NCBI GenBank assembly: GCA_016808115.1
Contig: JAEQBH010004438.1
Coordinates: forward strand, 1 to 64,000
Source: Tetrastigma voinierianum
Lineage: Eukaryota > Streptophyta > Magnoliopsida > Vitales > Vitaceae
DNA length: 64,000 nucleotides
Direction: 5' to 3'
Position numbers and translations under genes: made by a program
The notes under the pieces: model-generated
The model's input: the letters and a program-made list of their open reading frames with translations, nothing else
What the model was told of the DNA's origin: nothing
Database searches by the model: none
In this document: in pieces, positions 23,701-35,330 of the stretch
Layout of the letters: each line of letters begins with the position of its first letter
How positions within the stretch are numbered: the stretch's first letter is position 1

Positions 23701-24061
23701 TTTTTCTTCTCCCGGAATTGTTGGGAGTCATGCTTCTTCATTTTAACTTCGGTTGGGCGTGTAAGGTGTCGTTGGAAATCTCTTTGAATGTAGGAATGCA
23801 ACAACAAGTAGATTTCATCCATTTTGATTCTCAGATGATACAGAAAAATTCATCTTCCAAATGATGCGTGGTGAGACACTCGATTGACTATTCTTTTGGA
23901 ATATATTGCTTATTTTCTTACTAAATCCCTTGCTTTCCATCAAAAATCCTGCAAAACCAAGTTTAGAGGAAATGTCATGAGTTTTACATGAATATGGATA
24001 TAAAATACTCAAAATAGCATGTGAAATGAACTTAAAACATAGATGAGTTTTACACTCATCA

Positions 24062-24634
24062 TATGCTCGATATTCGCTGTGTCACTTTCGGGAGATTTGC
24101 TAGAGATTGTTCCCTTAGAACCTTTTCTAATTCCTCATGTTGTATTGTCAATCTATCCATGATAACATTCATTTCTCTATTAAGATTTGTATAATTGATG
24201 TCAATGTCTACTATCATGTTGGCGTCCACCTTAGGTTCTATGTTTGACAACCGCATTTCTAGGGCCTCATCATCCTTCTTAATTTCTTCTTTCAAGGAAA
24301 GAAATAGCTCCTCATCTGACGGTTGCCTGATTTGCTCTTGATAATAGGAACTTGAACTTTCTTGACTTTGCATGATTGGATTTCCATAGGAGAAATTTTC
24401 ATATGTCCCCCAGCCCGAATGATGGTAGCTTGGAATGTTGATGTGGGGTTGAGAGTAGTAACCCGCATTGTTGTTGAAATAGTTCACCCCTTCAAAATTA
24501 TAGGCTTTTTGGCTCACAAAGGCTTGTGCTTGCCTTTCGATGATATCTTCCCATGTTGGTGCTCTTTAGGTCACTCGAGATGCAAATTCTTTCTGTAGGG
24601 TGTAGAAGATCTCATCCATCTCTTCGTTAGACAT
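24062..24634 (-). pseudogene. gag: Element G gag N-terminus
   Basis: The start codon at 24634 opens M-S-N-E-E-M-D-E-I after the leader. One in-frame stop at 24566-24568 is followed by a long open stretch rich in Tyr, Asn, Gln and Ser (for example N-N-N-A-G-Y-Y-S-Q-P) and then a charged, coiled-coil-like segment with E-E-L-E-K-V-L. It stops where LTR A is inserted. The start codon context ATTATG/GCTAAGCATAATG is shared with element E at 41167 and 31697. I recognise it as gag by position, not by a capsid motif. Confidence 0.6.
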
Positions 24635-24860
24635 TATGCTTAGCACCTAAAAGAAAAATACAAAATAAAAGAAAAAAAAAAAGTAAAGTATACTAAATCC
24701 AAATAAGAAAATAAATGAAAATAGGAAAATAAATTTTTCTGATTTAGCAAACTTCTATTTTTCAAAATATCAATCAAACACCAAACCACCATGCAACTTG
24801 CTTGACAACGGAGCCAACAACTTGTTAAGTCATTAGAAACATCCTTGAAGACTTGTCAAT

Positions 24861-24877
24861 CCCAACCAACGACGCCA
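24861..24877 (-). other. Primer binding site of element G (tRNA-Asp type)
   Basis: Minus strand TGGCGTCGTTGGTTGGG, next to the LTR end, resembles TGGCGCCGTTGCCGGGGA, the tRNA-Asp primer site typical of Athila/Tat elements. Confidence 0.65.
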
Positions 24878-24883
24878 AAAACT

Positions 24884-26566
24884 TGTTGCAAATCGCAAGT
24901 GCACGAGTCGCACAAGTGATAAAATGATTTTCAATTACGAACCAAGATCGTTCCCATGAGGAAGGTGTGATTTTAATGCAAATTGAGTACCTCGACTACT
25001 AAAGTCGTTCGCTATTTGATTGACTCAATTGTTTGAGATGAAATTATAAAATAATATAAACTAAACTAAACAAAAACAAGAATGCTTGGTGAAAACTAGA
25101 GTAATTGACTAAAAACAGAAGAAAACTACTTAAGGAGGAACTAGGGTCGGTTATCGTCATTGATATCTAATGATTCATCTAGATAAGCCCCAAGTTGAAT
25201 CAATTATGGCTTGAATTGGTCCAAGGCTACGGTACAAGGATCCCACTTTTGTGTTCCCCCTTGTATTTTCTCGCACTATCCACCTATTCACAGTTACATT
25301 CTTCTAAGTTATTAGGGCGATACTTTTGCGTTTTACCTCGAGCTCTATTGGTGCATTTACGTCCTTGCAATAAAGCTACCAGGACTATGGCTCATTGTGG
25401 TCATGAATTTATATCATAATACATTTAGTGTCTTATATCTCTCAGTGAAATCTGGTTAGTACTAGACATTTCTAATTCCTAAGCCTCTTTAGCTAGGTTA
25501 ATCTGAATCCCAAATTAGTGATTCACACCTTGAAGAATCATAACCAGCTTTTAGGGCTTAATCGAAATTAACCACCAGGATACCTAGTAAGATCAAAAGA
25601 TTCGATTCTCGAACTATGTCGTAACTAAAACCATATTATTCCAAGTCTTCACCAAATACAACAAATCAAGCATAAAACAGTAAACAAACTAAAGATTAGA
25701 GGAATCAAACACAAATTTGATAACCTGACCCTATGAAATGTAACTAACATTTCAACCATTAAAACCCATCAATTCATGTTTTAGAGCCAACATAAAACTA
25801 CATAAATTGAAGAAGGAGAAGACATAGAAATACAAAAACAGGTAGGTTGAGAAAATGACTTCAAATCAAACTCTAAGCTGAAATCCACATAGAGACCTCT
25901 TGTCTGTAGTTAAATTACAAACCAAAGAATTCATTAAAAAAACCTTAAATCTAAATAATTCTAAACCTAGAAATGGAACAATCTTGAAGAGGGAAAACCT
26001 TAGGAGAGAGCCTCCCTCTCTCAAATTTTGAACCCTAAAAATGTCTAAAGAACATCTATTTATATGCTTTGGAAAATGGGCTAATTATGGGCTCAAAAAT
26101 CGAAGTTTCTGACTCGACCCACCGTCTTCAGAGTGACAAAGGCTTCTTTCTTGTGGCAAACCCGAGGTGGCCTTTCCATAATCTATTTTCTTAGCCATGA
26201 CAATGCCCGATATGCTACGACAGTGCGATCTCTCACCGACGAGATGTATCCTTCATGCATTGGAGAGACACGAGGCTGCTGTATTTCTTAACTTGAGCTT
26301 CGTCATGGCGAAGCACTACTTATGATGGTGAACATATTCGGTAAAGTGGAAAACAACTCCTTCTGTGCAAATATTATGTATCAGTAAATCAATAACTTCT
26401 TTTTAACTTGATTTCTTCCACCACTTTGCGATTTCCTTCTAAACCTACAAATCATAAGCAAATGGAGGATTAAACTTTCTCAAGAATCATGCTGGTGTGA
26501 ACCCTAGCATTTGGTTATATAAAACATGAAAATCATACTAAAATGCTAACAAGATTCACCTATGTC
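24884..26566 (-). repeat. Element G 5' LTR
   Basis: On the minus strand it ends ...ATTTGCAACA next to the primer site. Its start (near 26566) resembles the TGATAGGTGTGAATC start of the E LTRs but is slightly changed. A TATA-like CATATAAATAGATG lies near 26050-26070 on the minus strand. It aligns with 18360-19805. Confidence 0.65.
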
Positions 26567-27656
26567 CTAATTCCTTACTCCCTTTCTCGGCTGCCGGGAA
26601 CCACTCACCATAATTGGAGACACACTTTTAAATCAATATAATAAATATGTAATCATGAATCAATAGATAGGAAAATTGCGAGGGAAAACAAAGAGATATA
26701 GATTCTATGTTCAACTATCTGGCAAGCCCCTAAATTAAATTCAAAGACTAACTCAAGTTTGCTGTTTGCATCCCAAAATTAAAGTCAACTGTGAGAAAAA
26801 TGAAAAAAGGAACTTCACGATGAGTGAAATTCAAATTCTTTCTTCTTCCAGATCTAAGTTCTTCTCCCAAATCTTAAGGGAATAGCTACCGATCCTCCTC
26901 TCTGGTTCCAAAGCACAAGAACAGAGGGGAGAACCCTCAAGGTTTTCTCTTTCTCAAAACACGGTACATCCTAGTCGAGACTCTTGAAATCACCAATTAT
27001 AAGTCTCCCTTAAAGCCAGGCCTTCTTGGGGTGTTTTCCTCTGCTCTCCTTTAGAATCCTCCATTAAATTAGGTCAAGTGGGCCTTTGCACTGTGGGGCT
27101 CAAGGCTCTCCGTAGTGACGAATCCTTTATCTCTGTCAATGTGGCCTTTTGTTTTGTCTCGATGGACTGCATCGTTGAACTTCGAAATCATACCAAATAT
27201 TGGTACCATTGGAAAACTATTGAGTGTAGAATCTACATATGGCTAAAAATAACACTTTAAAAATCATTATACAGACTGATTTGCAATCCCTCAAGCTGGT
27301 CACTTTTGAGCTCTCTTCTCTTCTTTCTTCAACTTCCAAGAGTCATAATTTGATCATTTAAAGTCCAAATTGAGTGAATAAGGTCTCTTTGGAAGGTGGG
27401 AAGTCACCTATCAATCATATAATATTATATTCATTTTGGATCATCTTGCCACTAAAAACATTAAAACACAGTATACACTGGCATGTAAATTTTATGTTTT
27501 CCTTAACTTTTTTGCTCATTTTCGTAATTCCACAAAATGGTTGACCTAATCATAAAGATGAATATTTAAAGAAACATTAGGACACTTATTTAACAAAAAA
27601 TTCTAAAAATCTAAATACAGCCATAGGGATAAAATGAGTATTTGAGATACTCATCA
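26567..27656 (-). repeat. LTR M (Tat-like), minus strand
   Basis: Its minus-strand start TGATGAGTATCTCAAATACTC at 27656 is nearly the same as the plus-strand start of LTR P at 27785, and the two stay alike for about 200 bp. The sequence towards 26600 has the character of R-U5. The far end is uncertain. Spacer 27657-27784 separates the two LTRs. Confidence 0.5.
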
Positions 27657-27784
27657 TCTTCTTGAACCTATGGAAAGGTCAAATAACAAGAACCCAAGAT
27701 TTCAAGAGGGAGACATATATGGTACGTTCGCATAAAATACTCAGCAATGAATCAAAAACTTTGAGCTTTGAGGGATTACGATGT

Positions 27785-28300
27785 TGATGAGTATCTTAAA
27801 TACTCATTTTATCCCTATGTTTACTTAGATTTTGTCTTTTTTATGTTAAATAAGTGTCCTAATGCTCTAAATGTTCATCTTTATGATTAAGTCAACCATT
27901 CAACGAAATTGTGCGAAAATGAGTGGAAAAGGAAGACAAATCAGTAATTTCCCATACAGCATAAGAAGCTCCACTAGTTCGTCATGACAAGCATCACCCT
28001 CATTGTGGCCAGGGCTCCCTTCGGTCATGAACCTAAAGATTGAGCAGTCTTGGCTATGGATTCCATCCCACGTGAAAACGCCTTTGTCACGATGAAGTGA
28101 TGAAATATGATCAAACGGACTCATAGGTTCATCTAAATGAGGACACCTTCGTCGCGCGATGAAGGTCGGGACTTGACAATGAAAATAGCTAATTTTTGAC
28201 CCTGATTTGATGGGGCATAAAATAGGAGAGTAGAAAACTGACTGTGAGAAGGGGTTCGGAATGTAAATTGTGATGGGAGACACCTGAAAAGGGAACTCTT
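27785..28300 (+). repeat. LTR P, first part (plus strand, interrupted by element E)
   Basis: It starts TGATGAGTATCTTAAATACTC after a G-rich purine stretch and shares ATTTTATCCCTATG and TTAAATAAGTGTCCTAATG with LTR M in inverted orientation. At 28300 it is cut by the LTR of element E. A plausible continuation lies at 42966-43709. Confidence 0.5.
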
Positions 28301-29872
28301 TGTTAGCAATTTTACGTAATTGCACGGGTCACACAAGTAATACAATGGACTAAAGTGTCTCGATCCACAAGGAAGGTGTGGTTTTAGCGGATTAAGTACC
28401 TCGGTTACTAAAGTCGTTCACTATTTAAGCGACTCGATGGTTGGGTGAAAAAGGTTTTAAAAACAAAATAAAAGAAAACAAAGTAAGGTATATAATCAAT
28501 GTCCACTCACAAGGAACGGAGTAATATCGGGGATGTAACTCGAGGAAAGATTCTAGGGTTGATTGTCTCCATTGATGCATATATGGTTTATATTCATTAA
28601 GCATTGATTAAGTGAACCTACACTTGTGCATGCCAAAGAAATCCGACATGAGGTTTACACTTTCGTGTCACCCCTCAATTTCTCACACTAAGTCCCTATT
28701 TCTCCTGCGGTCCATCGGTCATTAAGTATGATACTTTTATAAAGGCGGTGCTTTCCTTGGGGAATACTGGTCACCTCTCGGTCATACAAGCTAGGACTAC
28801 CCGGGGCACTTTCAATTCGATCACCTCTCGATCCATATGATCCTCACATAATGCTGAGATAATGCTACTCTAATGAATCATCTACTCCGCCGAATTAGTT
28901 CATGACTTCTTTGATTAGGTTAAAAGTATTTCAATTAATTAATTCATACCTTAAGAGACACGGGGCTGATTTTAGGGGCGTAATCAAAGCGTCACCAAGG
29001 ATGCCTAGTATGGGGATTAGAAGACCAACTCTCATTATGGATTAATTAAGCTAAAACCATAATAATCCTGAAGCTACACCAACTAACATCCACCTGACAT
29101 GGATTAAAATCATCATAAAATATATATAAGCAGTATCAACTTCAAGTAATCAACCACAGGGTGTTTAGCTACTCATTGTAGCCAAGTAATCCAAACTTTA
29201 AGATAAATATAATCTTTTGAAAGATTTACAAATAGAGTAGAGTTTAGAATCTGAAAACAAATGGAAATTGAAATTAGTCTCAAATGTACACCACAAAATA
29301 CTCTAATGAGCTAGATCTTCCAATATGAATTTCCAAAACAAAGTGGAAATGAACAAGAAACTAAAACCACAAAATGGCTCAAAGAAGAAAGGAGGAGGAA
29401 CCTAAGGAGGGTGTTCTCATAAAACAAAACCACAACAATATGCAAATACATATATTTAAAGGATATTAAAATGACTCAAAATGGTCAAAATGGTCAAAAT
29501 CGACATTTTCTACTCTGCTTGGGTGCTTCACCCGAGGCGAAGGGCAAGTGTCTTCATCTAGATGAACCTCCTTAGCCTGCGCGAAGGTATACTTCAGCAT
29601 GGCAAAGACCTTATTTGTGAAAATTAAAGATTTGCCTTAGCGAACCTAAAACTTAATCTTACATTACGTCCTTCCTTCGGCGTCGGCGCGATTAGCTGAA
29701 CATGGGTTTTCCTTCTTATCTTTGCCCTTTCCTTGCTTCATTTTCCTTTGTCTGCAAATAAGAAAATGGGTTATTAAGTGTAATCTTAAGGAATATAGGT
29801 GTGAATTTCTAGTATTTGATTATAAACACACAGAAAACACATTATAAATGTTAGTATGATTCACACCTATCA
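28301..29872 (-). repeat. Element E 3' LTR
   Basis: On the minus strand TGATAGGTGTGAATC ... TTGCTAACA. It aligns throughout with 41412-42961, including the block around TTGATGCATATATG and CACTTGTGCATGC. It is preceded on the minus strand by AAGTTTGGGGTGT. Confidence 0.75.
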
Positions 29873-29890
29873 ACACCCCAAACTTAACAT
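29873..29890 (-). other. Polypurine tract of element E
   Basis: The minus-strand sequence GTTAAGTTTGGGGTGT directly abuts the TGATAGG start of the LTR. The same AAGTTT(T)GGGG layout precedes the H LTR (38127-38142). Confidence 0.65.
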
Positions 29891-31625
29891 TTTCTTGTCC
29901 TCAGAAGCAAGAAATACTTCATTTTCCTTATTCAAAACTAACAAACATGTTGAGTATGAAATTGAGATAATGAATAGAAAATTTAATGTGAGGATTTAAC
30001 CTTCCTCTGACCTGAAAACTTCGAGATAGCCATTTTCAAAAATAATATATTGACCTTAAGTTGACCAATCTAAACCAAAGTTCTCAAGTGTGTGTGTTTA
30101 GTCTTCCCCTCTTTGGTCAATTGCAGTTCAAATGGAATTAGATGATTTTGAGTAGAATGGGGATCTCTCACTTGAGTGTGTAAGACTCCATATGCTTGTT
30201 GGCATATCACTCTCCATTAATGTAGGTTATACACAGCTCTTAGGGATCAGTGGAGTGTTGAGAAGCTTGTAGTGTATGGCTTAGGTAAAGGTAGTTATTG
30301 GGTCATTTAAGCTTCAGTTTACCCAAAGCAATACATATTTTATTTTCCTTTTTCCCACTATTTACTCATCTTTTGATATCTACATTTTCTAACTCTCCCC
30401 TAAAATTAGCTTATTACATCTTTTTATCTCAGCAAGCTCCATAAGCTTGCATGATTTTCACCATCCTCACAAGAACACCAGGCTTTATTTTTTTTGAATT
30501 ACAAGGCATGGAAGTAGTGCAATGTTCAGCCTCGACTAAGAAGCTTTCTACCCTACTTTACATGTAGCAGGCAGGGTTAGTAACTCCAGGCCAGTTGACC
30601 TTAGGGGGTAGGTGCCCCAGAACACCCCCAGGCTACTTACTTTCAAAGGTAAGAAGGCTACAAGGAAAAAGAGAGTACTCCTCACTTGCTTTATTCTTTC
30701 TTTTTCTTTTTATTTTTCCACCCCCAAACCTTCTTTTATTTTCCATTCATAGCACATCCTCTTCAACCGATACAATCCAAACTACATGTATTATTCACAG
30801 TATAACATTAAAACCCGGCATGTTAGGAGTAAGCAAGGGCTTTGAATGAAAGATATTCAACAAAAAGGAAATGAGGGTTATTTCTTGGCTTTTCTTGAAA
30901 TAAATGGCTAATATGGCTCAACTTGGGTGACTATGGATACATGCACGGTTAGCTAGAAAGGCTCAGCCGATTCAAAAAGATGGCCTATATCATTTCCTGT
31001 TGTCGTCTTTGCCACCAGGATTTTAGCCTCAAGTGATAATTGAACAAGTTCTAAAGTCTCATGATATCAAAATAGATTGATATTCACCTAATTCTTCTCT
31101 AAACCAAACAAAATTGACTATTGAGGGTACATGACTTGTGCTCAAATTAAAAAGAACTTTTAGCCTAAATAATCAACTACAAGGTCAAAACATTATTTTT
31201 GAATGTTCAGATATCTCTCATTTTCTTTATGTGAGAGAAGGTTCTATCATTATGCATAATAGGCATCACAATTATCTCAAAACAAGCTTAACCAAAATAA
31301 AAACAACCTAAAAATGAAAAAATTAACCTAAAAACTAAAAACACATAAAAGCAACTAAAACACACAAAAATGATAAAAGAAAACAAGCAAAGATGGGATA
31401 ATTGAAGTTATTTACTTGAAAATTTAAAAACAAAGGAGAATTCCTCACTGCCCTAAACTTTAAAATGCGCATTGACTCCGTGTACTAAATAAAAGTTAGA
31501 ATGAATGGCACCCTTGATGATCAGTGTGACCATTGGGCTTGGAGTTTTGGTGGTCTTGATGAAACTACCTCAATAGATTAAACGATATCCTTGTGGTGAT
31601 TTCCTCCCTATGTTGAAAAGGTTCT
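29891..31625 (-). other. Non-coding 3' region of element E
   Basis: This pyrimidine-rich DNA aligns with 19806-21000. Shared blocks include CTAAAATTAGCTTATTACATC (near 30400) and CATTGGGCTTGG (near 31530). No domain is recognised. It runs directly into the gag-start duplicate at 31626-31707, so the coding interior of E has been lost. Confidence 0.5.
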
Positions 31626-31707
31626 CTTTGGGATGTGTGAAGCTTAAAATGATTTTGAAGAATTAGAAAAAAACTCATTTATCTCCTTATCCGACATTTA
31701 TGCTTAG
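31626..31707 (-). repeat. 82-bp direct repeat flanking element H (left), with gag start
   Basis: CTTTGGGATGTGTG ... ATGCTTAG here aligns with 41095-41176 on the other side of H. On the minus strand it contains the gag start ATG-TCG-GAT-AAG-GAG at 31697. It is far longer than a normal 5-bp target duplication. Confidence 0.7.
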
Positions 31708-34444
31708 TAGTAGGCTTAAAAAGTCATCTACTTTTTAGTCCATTTTTCTATTTATTTTTCAGTTAATGAAAATATTAAATATCTGAAATTATGAAGAAAC
31801 TTCACTTACATTTGTCATTAGCGGGGAGGAAACATAAAGAAAGAAGAAAAGCAACAGAAAAATGCAGAAACAAGTGGATAAAGGTGCGATGATTTGGCGA
31901 CGAGAAAAGGAAGAAATAGGCTAAGTCATTGATGCAGTTTTGGGGGTTACACAGCCCAGTTGAGGTCGCGACAGGGATAACAAGCTATAGAAGTCGCGAC
32001 ATGAAACTGCACATGAGAAAAGGCGAAGAAATGAGGCGATGTGGTATCGAACGTAACGGTTAAGCGAGGAAGAACTAAATTGATAGCGACACGGACACAC
32101 TCCAGTTAGAAGGAAAAGCTTCATGAAGTGAGGGTCGCGACAACGGCTTCAGTCGCGGCCGGTACAGGCAGGGGTGGCGCAAATGACTGGTAGCGTCGCG
32201 ACGAGAAAAACTGAGAAATCAGCGACAGGCTTCTGAGAAGTCTCGAAGGATCTAAGTTGATGTCACGAGCGGGGCGAGTGACATTCAAACGCCATCCAGT
32301 GAGGCGCGAAGCCATAGTTTGATGTGGCGACATGAGATCGAAGTCGCGGGCATGGGCTTGACCGGATCAAGATCTGTGAGCGTAAAAAAAGGATGTCAGC
32401 GACAAGACATTGATGTCGCGCGCAACATATGGCATGACACCAGTTCCGAAACCCTCTTTTGTTCGCCGAATGATGTCGGCGACATGGTCGAATCGCGACA
32501 TCCGAAGACATATCGGATTGAAGATTGCAAAAGGCCTTAAAAAAAGTCGCGCGACAAGATATCGGCCGATAGCGACATGAGGAGAAAGACAGTGAAACTG
32601 CAAGGCGGTAGAAGATGTCAGCGACAGATGATGATATCCGACGCCGAGAGATAATAATCAGGCGCTGCCCTGGTATGCGGTAAAAGTCGTGGCGATGGGA
32701 TCGCGACCTCGATGATATCACGACAAAGGAAAGCGAAGTCGCGGCGTGACGATAACTTAGGCACGGATATACTGGTCCGATGTGAATTACATTGGGATTA
32801 AGGGCTGATTGGGAACCCGCATAATACATTCTCTGGCTGGTAAGTAGCTTGGCGACCCTGGGCGAGAATGCGGATAGTACAGTGCTCGTCTGCTTTTCTT
32901 TTGTTTTCTTTCTTTATTTTATGTTTAATTGTTTTTCGAGTAGATTAGTTTTCATACCATTTATTTTTTTGCTTCATTTTTGGAAGCCCCGGATCTGTCG
33001 TTTAGCGAAGAAGTGAGATCTGAGGAAATTTAATTTTTTGCTTTTTCAAATTACGCTGGAAAGTTATGAAGTTCGGGACGAATTTTACGGAATTCGGTTT
33101 TACCGAGTTTCGAAATGCATGTATTCTTATGATCGGAGGAATAACAGGCGTGTTAGGTAATCAAGGAACCCGGCTTCCATTATGGAATGATATTGTTAGA
33201 ACTTTTATCTTTCACTATTGTTTCCGGCAAATACTTAAATTCGGTTTATAGATTTTATTCTGATTTGGGTTTAAAGTTTTGATGCGAATATCGATTTCAT
33301 ATACCACGTCTAAGATTTGTTATTGTTGGAGCTTGAGGAGGTCCTCACGAAGTGACACGAAGAGGAGAGAGACATTCTGCTGGGAGCTATGAACATCTCT
33401 TTAAAAGGTGTATTAACACCATCTTTTTGATCACATTTGCTTTGTGAGTTTTCTTGGATAAATCCTCTTCTCGCTTGAAATCAAGACCGTTGACGAGTTA
33501 TCCGTTTAAACAAGCGAAGAGTTCACCTCGATTAGGATAGTGATACTTGTTCCCGTGTTAGTGAGATCTAATCGAGGGGGTTGATCTATTCTAATTTCGA
33601 AAAACACAGAAATTGTATATCTGCTTGTAGAATAACTTGGGAGCTAAGGTTTCTGATCCACAAAATGGGTATGAAGTATTGCAAAGAAAAATACCGGTTA
33701 GGATGTCCTTGTTAAAAAAGTAGTTACATCTAATTCCACATGACCGAGAGAATCGGGTCAAGTAGGTAATGAAGTGAGGGGTGGAGATCAGGTGACTTCT
33801 TTGCCTTAGACCGGTCGAAAAAGAAGGCGAAAATTCACGAGAGAAAAATCTACTACAAGTTCTGACGGGGTGATTCTTCACAATAGCATTGATCTTAATG
33901 TGTTCTCTAAGCGATTACTATTCAATTGATGATCATTTCCTAACTATCACTTATTTTTTATTCTTTATATTCAAGTTTGTTTTTCATGCCGATTATTTCC
34001 TTATGTTCATTTAATTTTCGGCATAATCTTTGGATTCCACTATCCATTTATGGTCCAAATAGTATGGAGCTTGAGTAAGTAGAATGTTGATTTTGGATTC
34101 TTGAGATCTGCAGCGGGATAGAATATCACGGACTTAAATCCATTTTATTACTGAGAGATTGACACATTACGCACTTGCGGAATAGCAAAATCAAAAACCG
34201 AGCTTTGAAAATGACTCATTCCAAAGAGATTTTTGTTTTACATATTATAATTTAACAAGTTTTATGCGGGATTAAAAGTTAATTAATAGTCCTTGGATGC
34301 GGTGTTGTAAATTTTGTGTGTGTGCTGATTTGTCAGCGGCAGGTTTATAAAAATGGCGAATTCAGGGTTGAACAATAGTCCTTTACGAACAGTGAAATTA
34401 ATCTGTAAGTTACATACACATGTGTTTTGAATTACATGCTGACA
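31708..34444 (+). repeat. Element H 5' LTR
   Basis: Its start TAGTAGGCTTAAAAAGTC corresponds to TGATGAGCTTAAAAGTC of the 3' copy. It contains array 3 of TCGCGA palindromes (31965-32760), then a T-rich R-U5 region. The end is GCTGACA at 34444, followed by AGTTTTTATGG. Three PBS-like unit starts are visible near 34250, 34345 and 34445. Confidence 0.75.
31965..32760 (+). repeat. TCGCGA-palindrome array 3 (element H 5' LTR)
   Basis: At least a dozen GTCGCGAC-type units (for example GAAGTCGCGACATGA, AATCGCGACATCCG, GGATCGCGACCTCG) lie among less conserved spacers. The homologous array in the 3' LTR is at 38390-39185. A 188-codon open frame on the opposite strand is a by-product of this repeat. 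Confidence 0.8.
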
Positions 34445-34445
34445 A

Positions 34446-34470
34446 GTTTTTATGGAAAAGCGTTCTTGCA
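34446..34470 (+). other. Primer-site-like sequence of element H
   Basis: AGTTTTTATGG followed by AAAAGCGTTCTTGC stands where AGTTTTTGGCGCCGTTGC is expected. It is a degraded tRNA-Asp-type site; better copies (ATGGCGCCG) sit in the repeat units of the 3' LTR. Confidence 0.45.
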
Positions 34471-34596
34471 GCGTGGATCAAGAATTTAGCTCAAATCGAT
34501 ATTGGATAAGAAAGAAGGACCTTACTAAATTTGGACATTTAAAAAAGAAAAGAACAAATGGCGTTTAAGCGGTGACTCTTTTAGCCACTGATCTTT

Positions 34597-35330
34597 ATGA
34601 CCCATATTGAAAAGTACACAGTGATTAGGCTAAATCTGATCGAGTTTACCTTGATTTGGAGAAGGCAGCTCATACGGCCGAAGCGAGCGGATAGAGGATT
34701 AGATGGTGTGGCCAACGAGGGAATGTGCGTGAAAGACCTCAAGGAGCATGACACTATGGAAATTTGTGAATTCATTCATCCACACAATAAATATTTAGCA
34801 ATGGAACAGCCATCAGTAATGCTAATGATTTTGAGCTCGAAGACCGGCACTAATTACAATGGTCTGTGACATCAGTTCTTACAGCCATCCCACTTGAAAA
34901 TCAAACTAAGCACACGGGAAGATTCCTCGGCTAATACATTAAGATGGATGGTGTGGAGCAGTTATTCGTTTGCCGATTGTTCCCATTCTCTTTACGAGAT
35001 ATGGCTGCAACATGGTTTAACTTCATTACCATATGAATGCATTGGCACATGGGAGGCGTGAGGGAGCTTATTTCAACAAATTCTTTACCCCACCCTTCAT
35101 TACTACGAACAACGAAGGGAAATTACTAATTCAAACATGGGGAAAGTGAGAACATGTATCTTGATAGGAAAGATCTTCGCTGAATACTAACTTGTGTGGC
35201 TCATCTAGATTTTCAAAGAGAAATGGCAGAGAAATTTGAAGGAAGCGAGAATGAATGTGATGGACAATTTAACCGACCATAGAGCCAAAGAATTTGGATG
35301 CATTGTTCATTGGATGAATAAAGGGAAGTC
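34597..35330 (+). pseudogene. gag: Element H gag remnant
   Basis: In shifting frames the order of a plant gypsy capsid domain can be followed: I-H-P-H-N then N-A-N-D-F-E-L (34765-34840), I-K-M-D-G-V-E near 34940, and the diagnostic R-L-F-P-F-S-L-R-D-M-A-A-T-W at 34974-35015. A later segment with E-N-M-Y-L-D and F-Q-R-E-M-A-E-K-F (35150-35240) would be the C-terminal helix region. Several stops and at least four frame changes disable it. Confidence 0.7.

Larger units (their letters stand above)
21775..24061 (-). mobile_element. Solo LTR A (Tat-like, 2.3 kb) inserted in element G
   Basis: On the minus strand it runs TGATGAGTGTAAAACTC ... ATATTCTTACA. The flanks are TATGT (21770-21774) and TATGC (24062-24066), a 5-bp target duplication with one difference. 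It carries the array of TGTCGCGACA variants (23240-23700) upstream of a TATA box (23177-23184). It aligns over most of its length with LTR B (43710-45482). No internal region is attached, so it is probably a product of LTR-LTR recombination. Confidence 0.75.
18240..26566 (-). mobile_element. Element G: Athila/Tat-like retrotransposon, decayed (minus strand)
   Basis: Read on the minus strand: LTR (26566-24884), primer site (24877-24861), T-rich leader, gag (24634-24062), a solo LTR insertion, protease and integrase-end remnants (21774-21051), a long non-coding 3' region (21050-19806), then a related LTR (19805-18360). Reverse transcriptase and most of integrase are missing. The second LTR is followed by a primer-site-like motif and leader, so it may belong to a fused second element rather than being a simple 3' LTR. 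Confidence 0.6.

Noticed and set aside
26580..26600. Possible plus-strand tRNA-Asp-type primer site (GGCTGCCGGGAACCA)
   Set aside because: It lies between two minus-strand LTRs, no plus-strand LTR ends before it, and only part of the motif matches, so I left it out.
27900..28325. 141-codon frame on the minus strand
   Set aside because: It runs across the junction between LTR P and the LTR of element E, so it is not an evolved protein. No domain is recognised.
32263..32829. 188-codon open frame on the minus strand, the longest in the window
   Set aside because: It lies wholly within array 3 and the rest of the H 5' LTR, is rich in Arg, Ser and Cys as expected from repeated TCGCGA units, matches no family, and is not open in the homologous 3' LTR.
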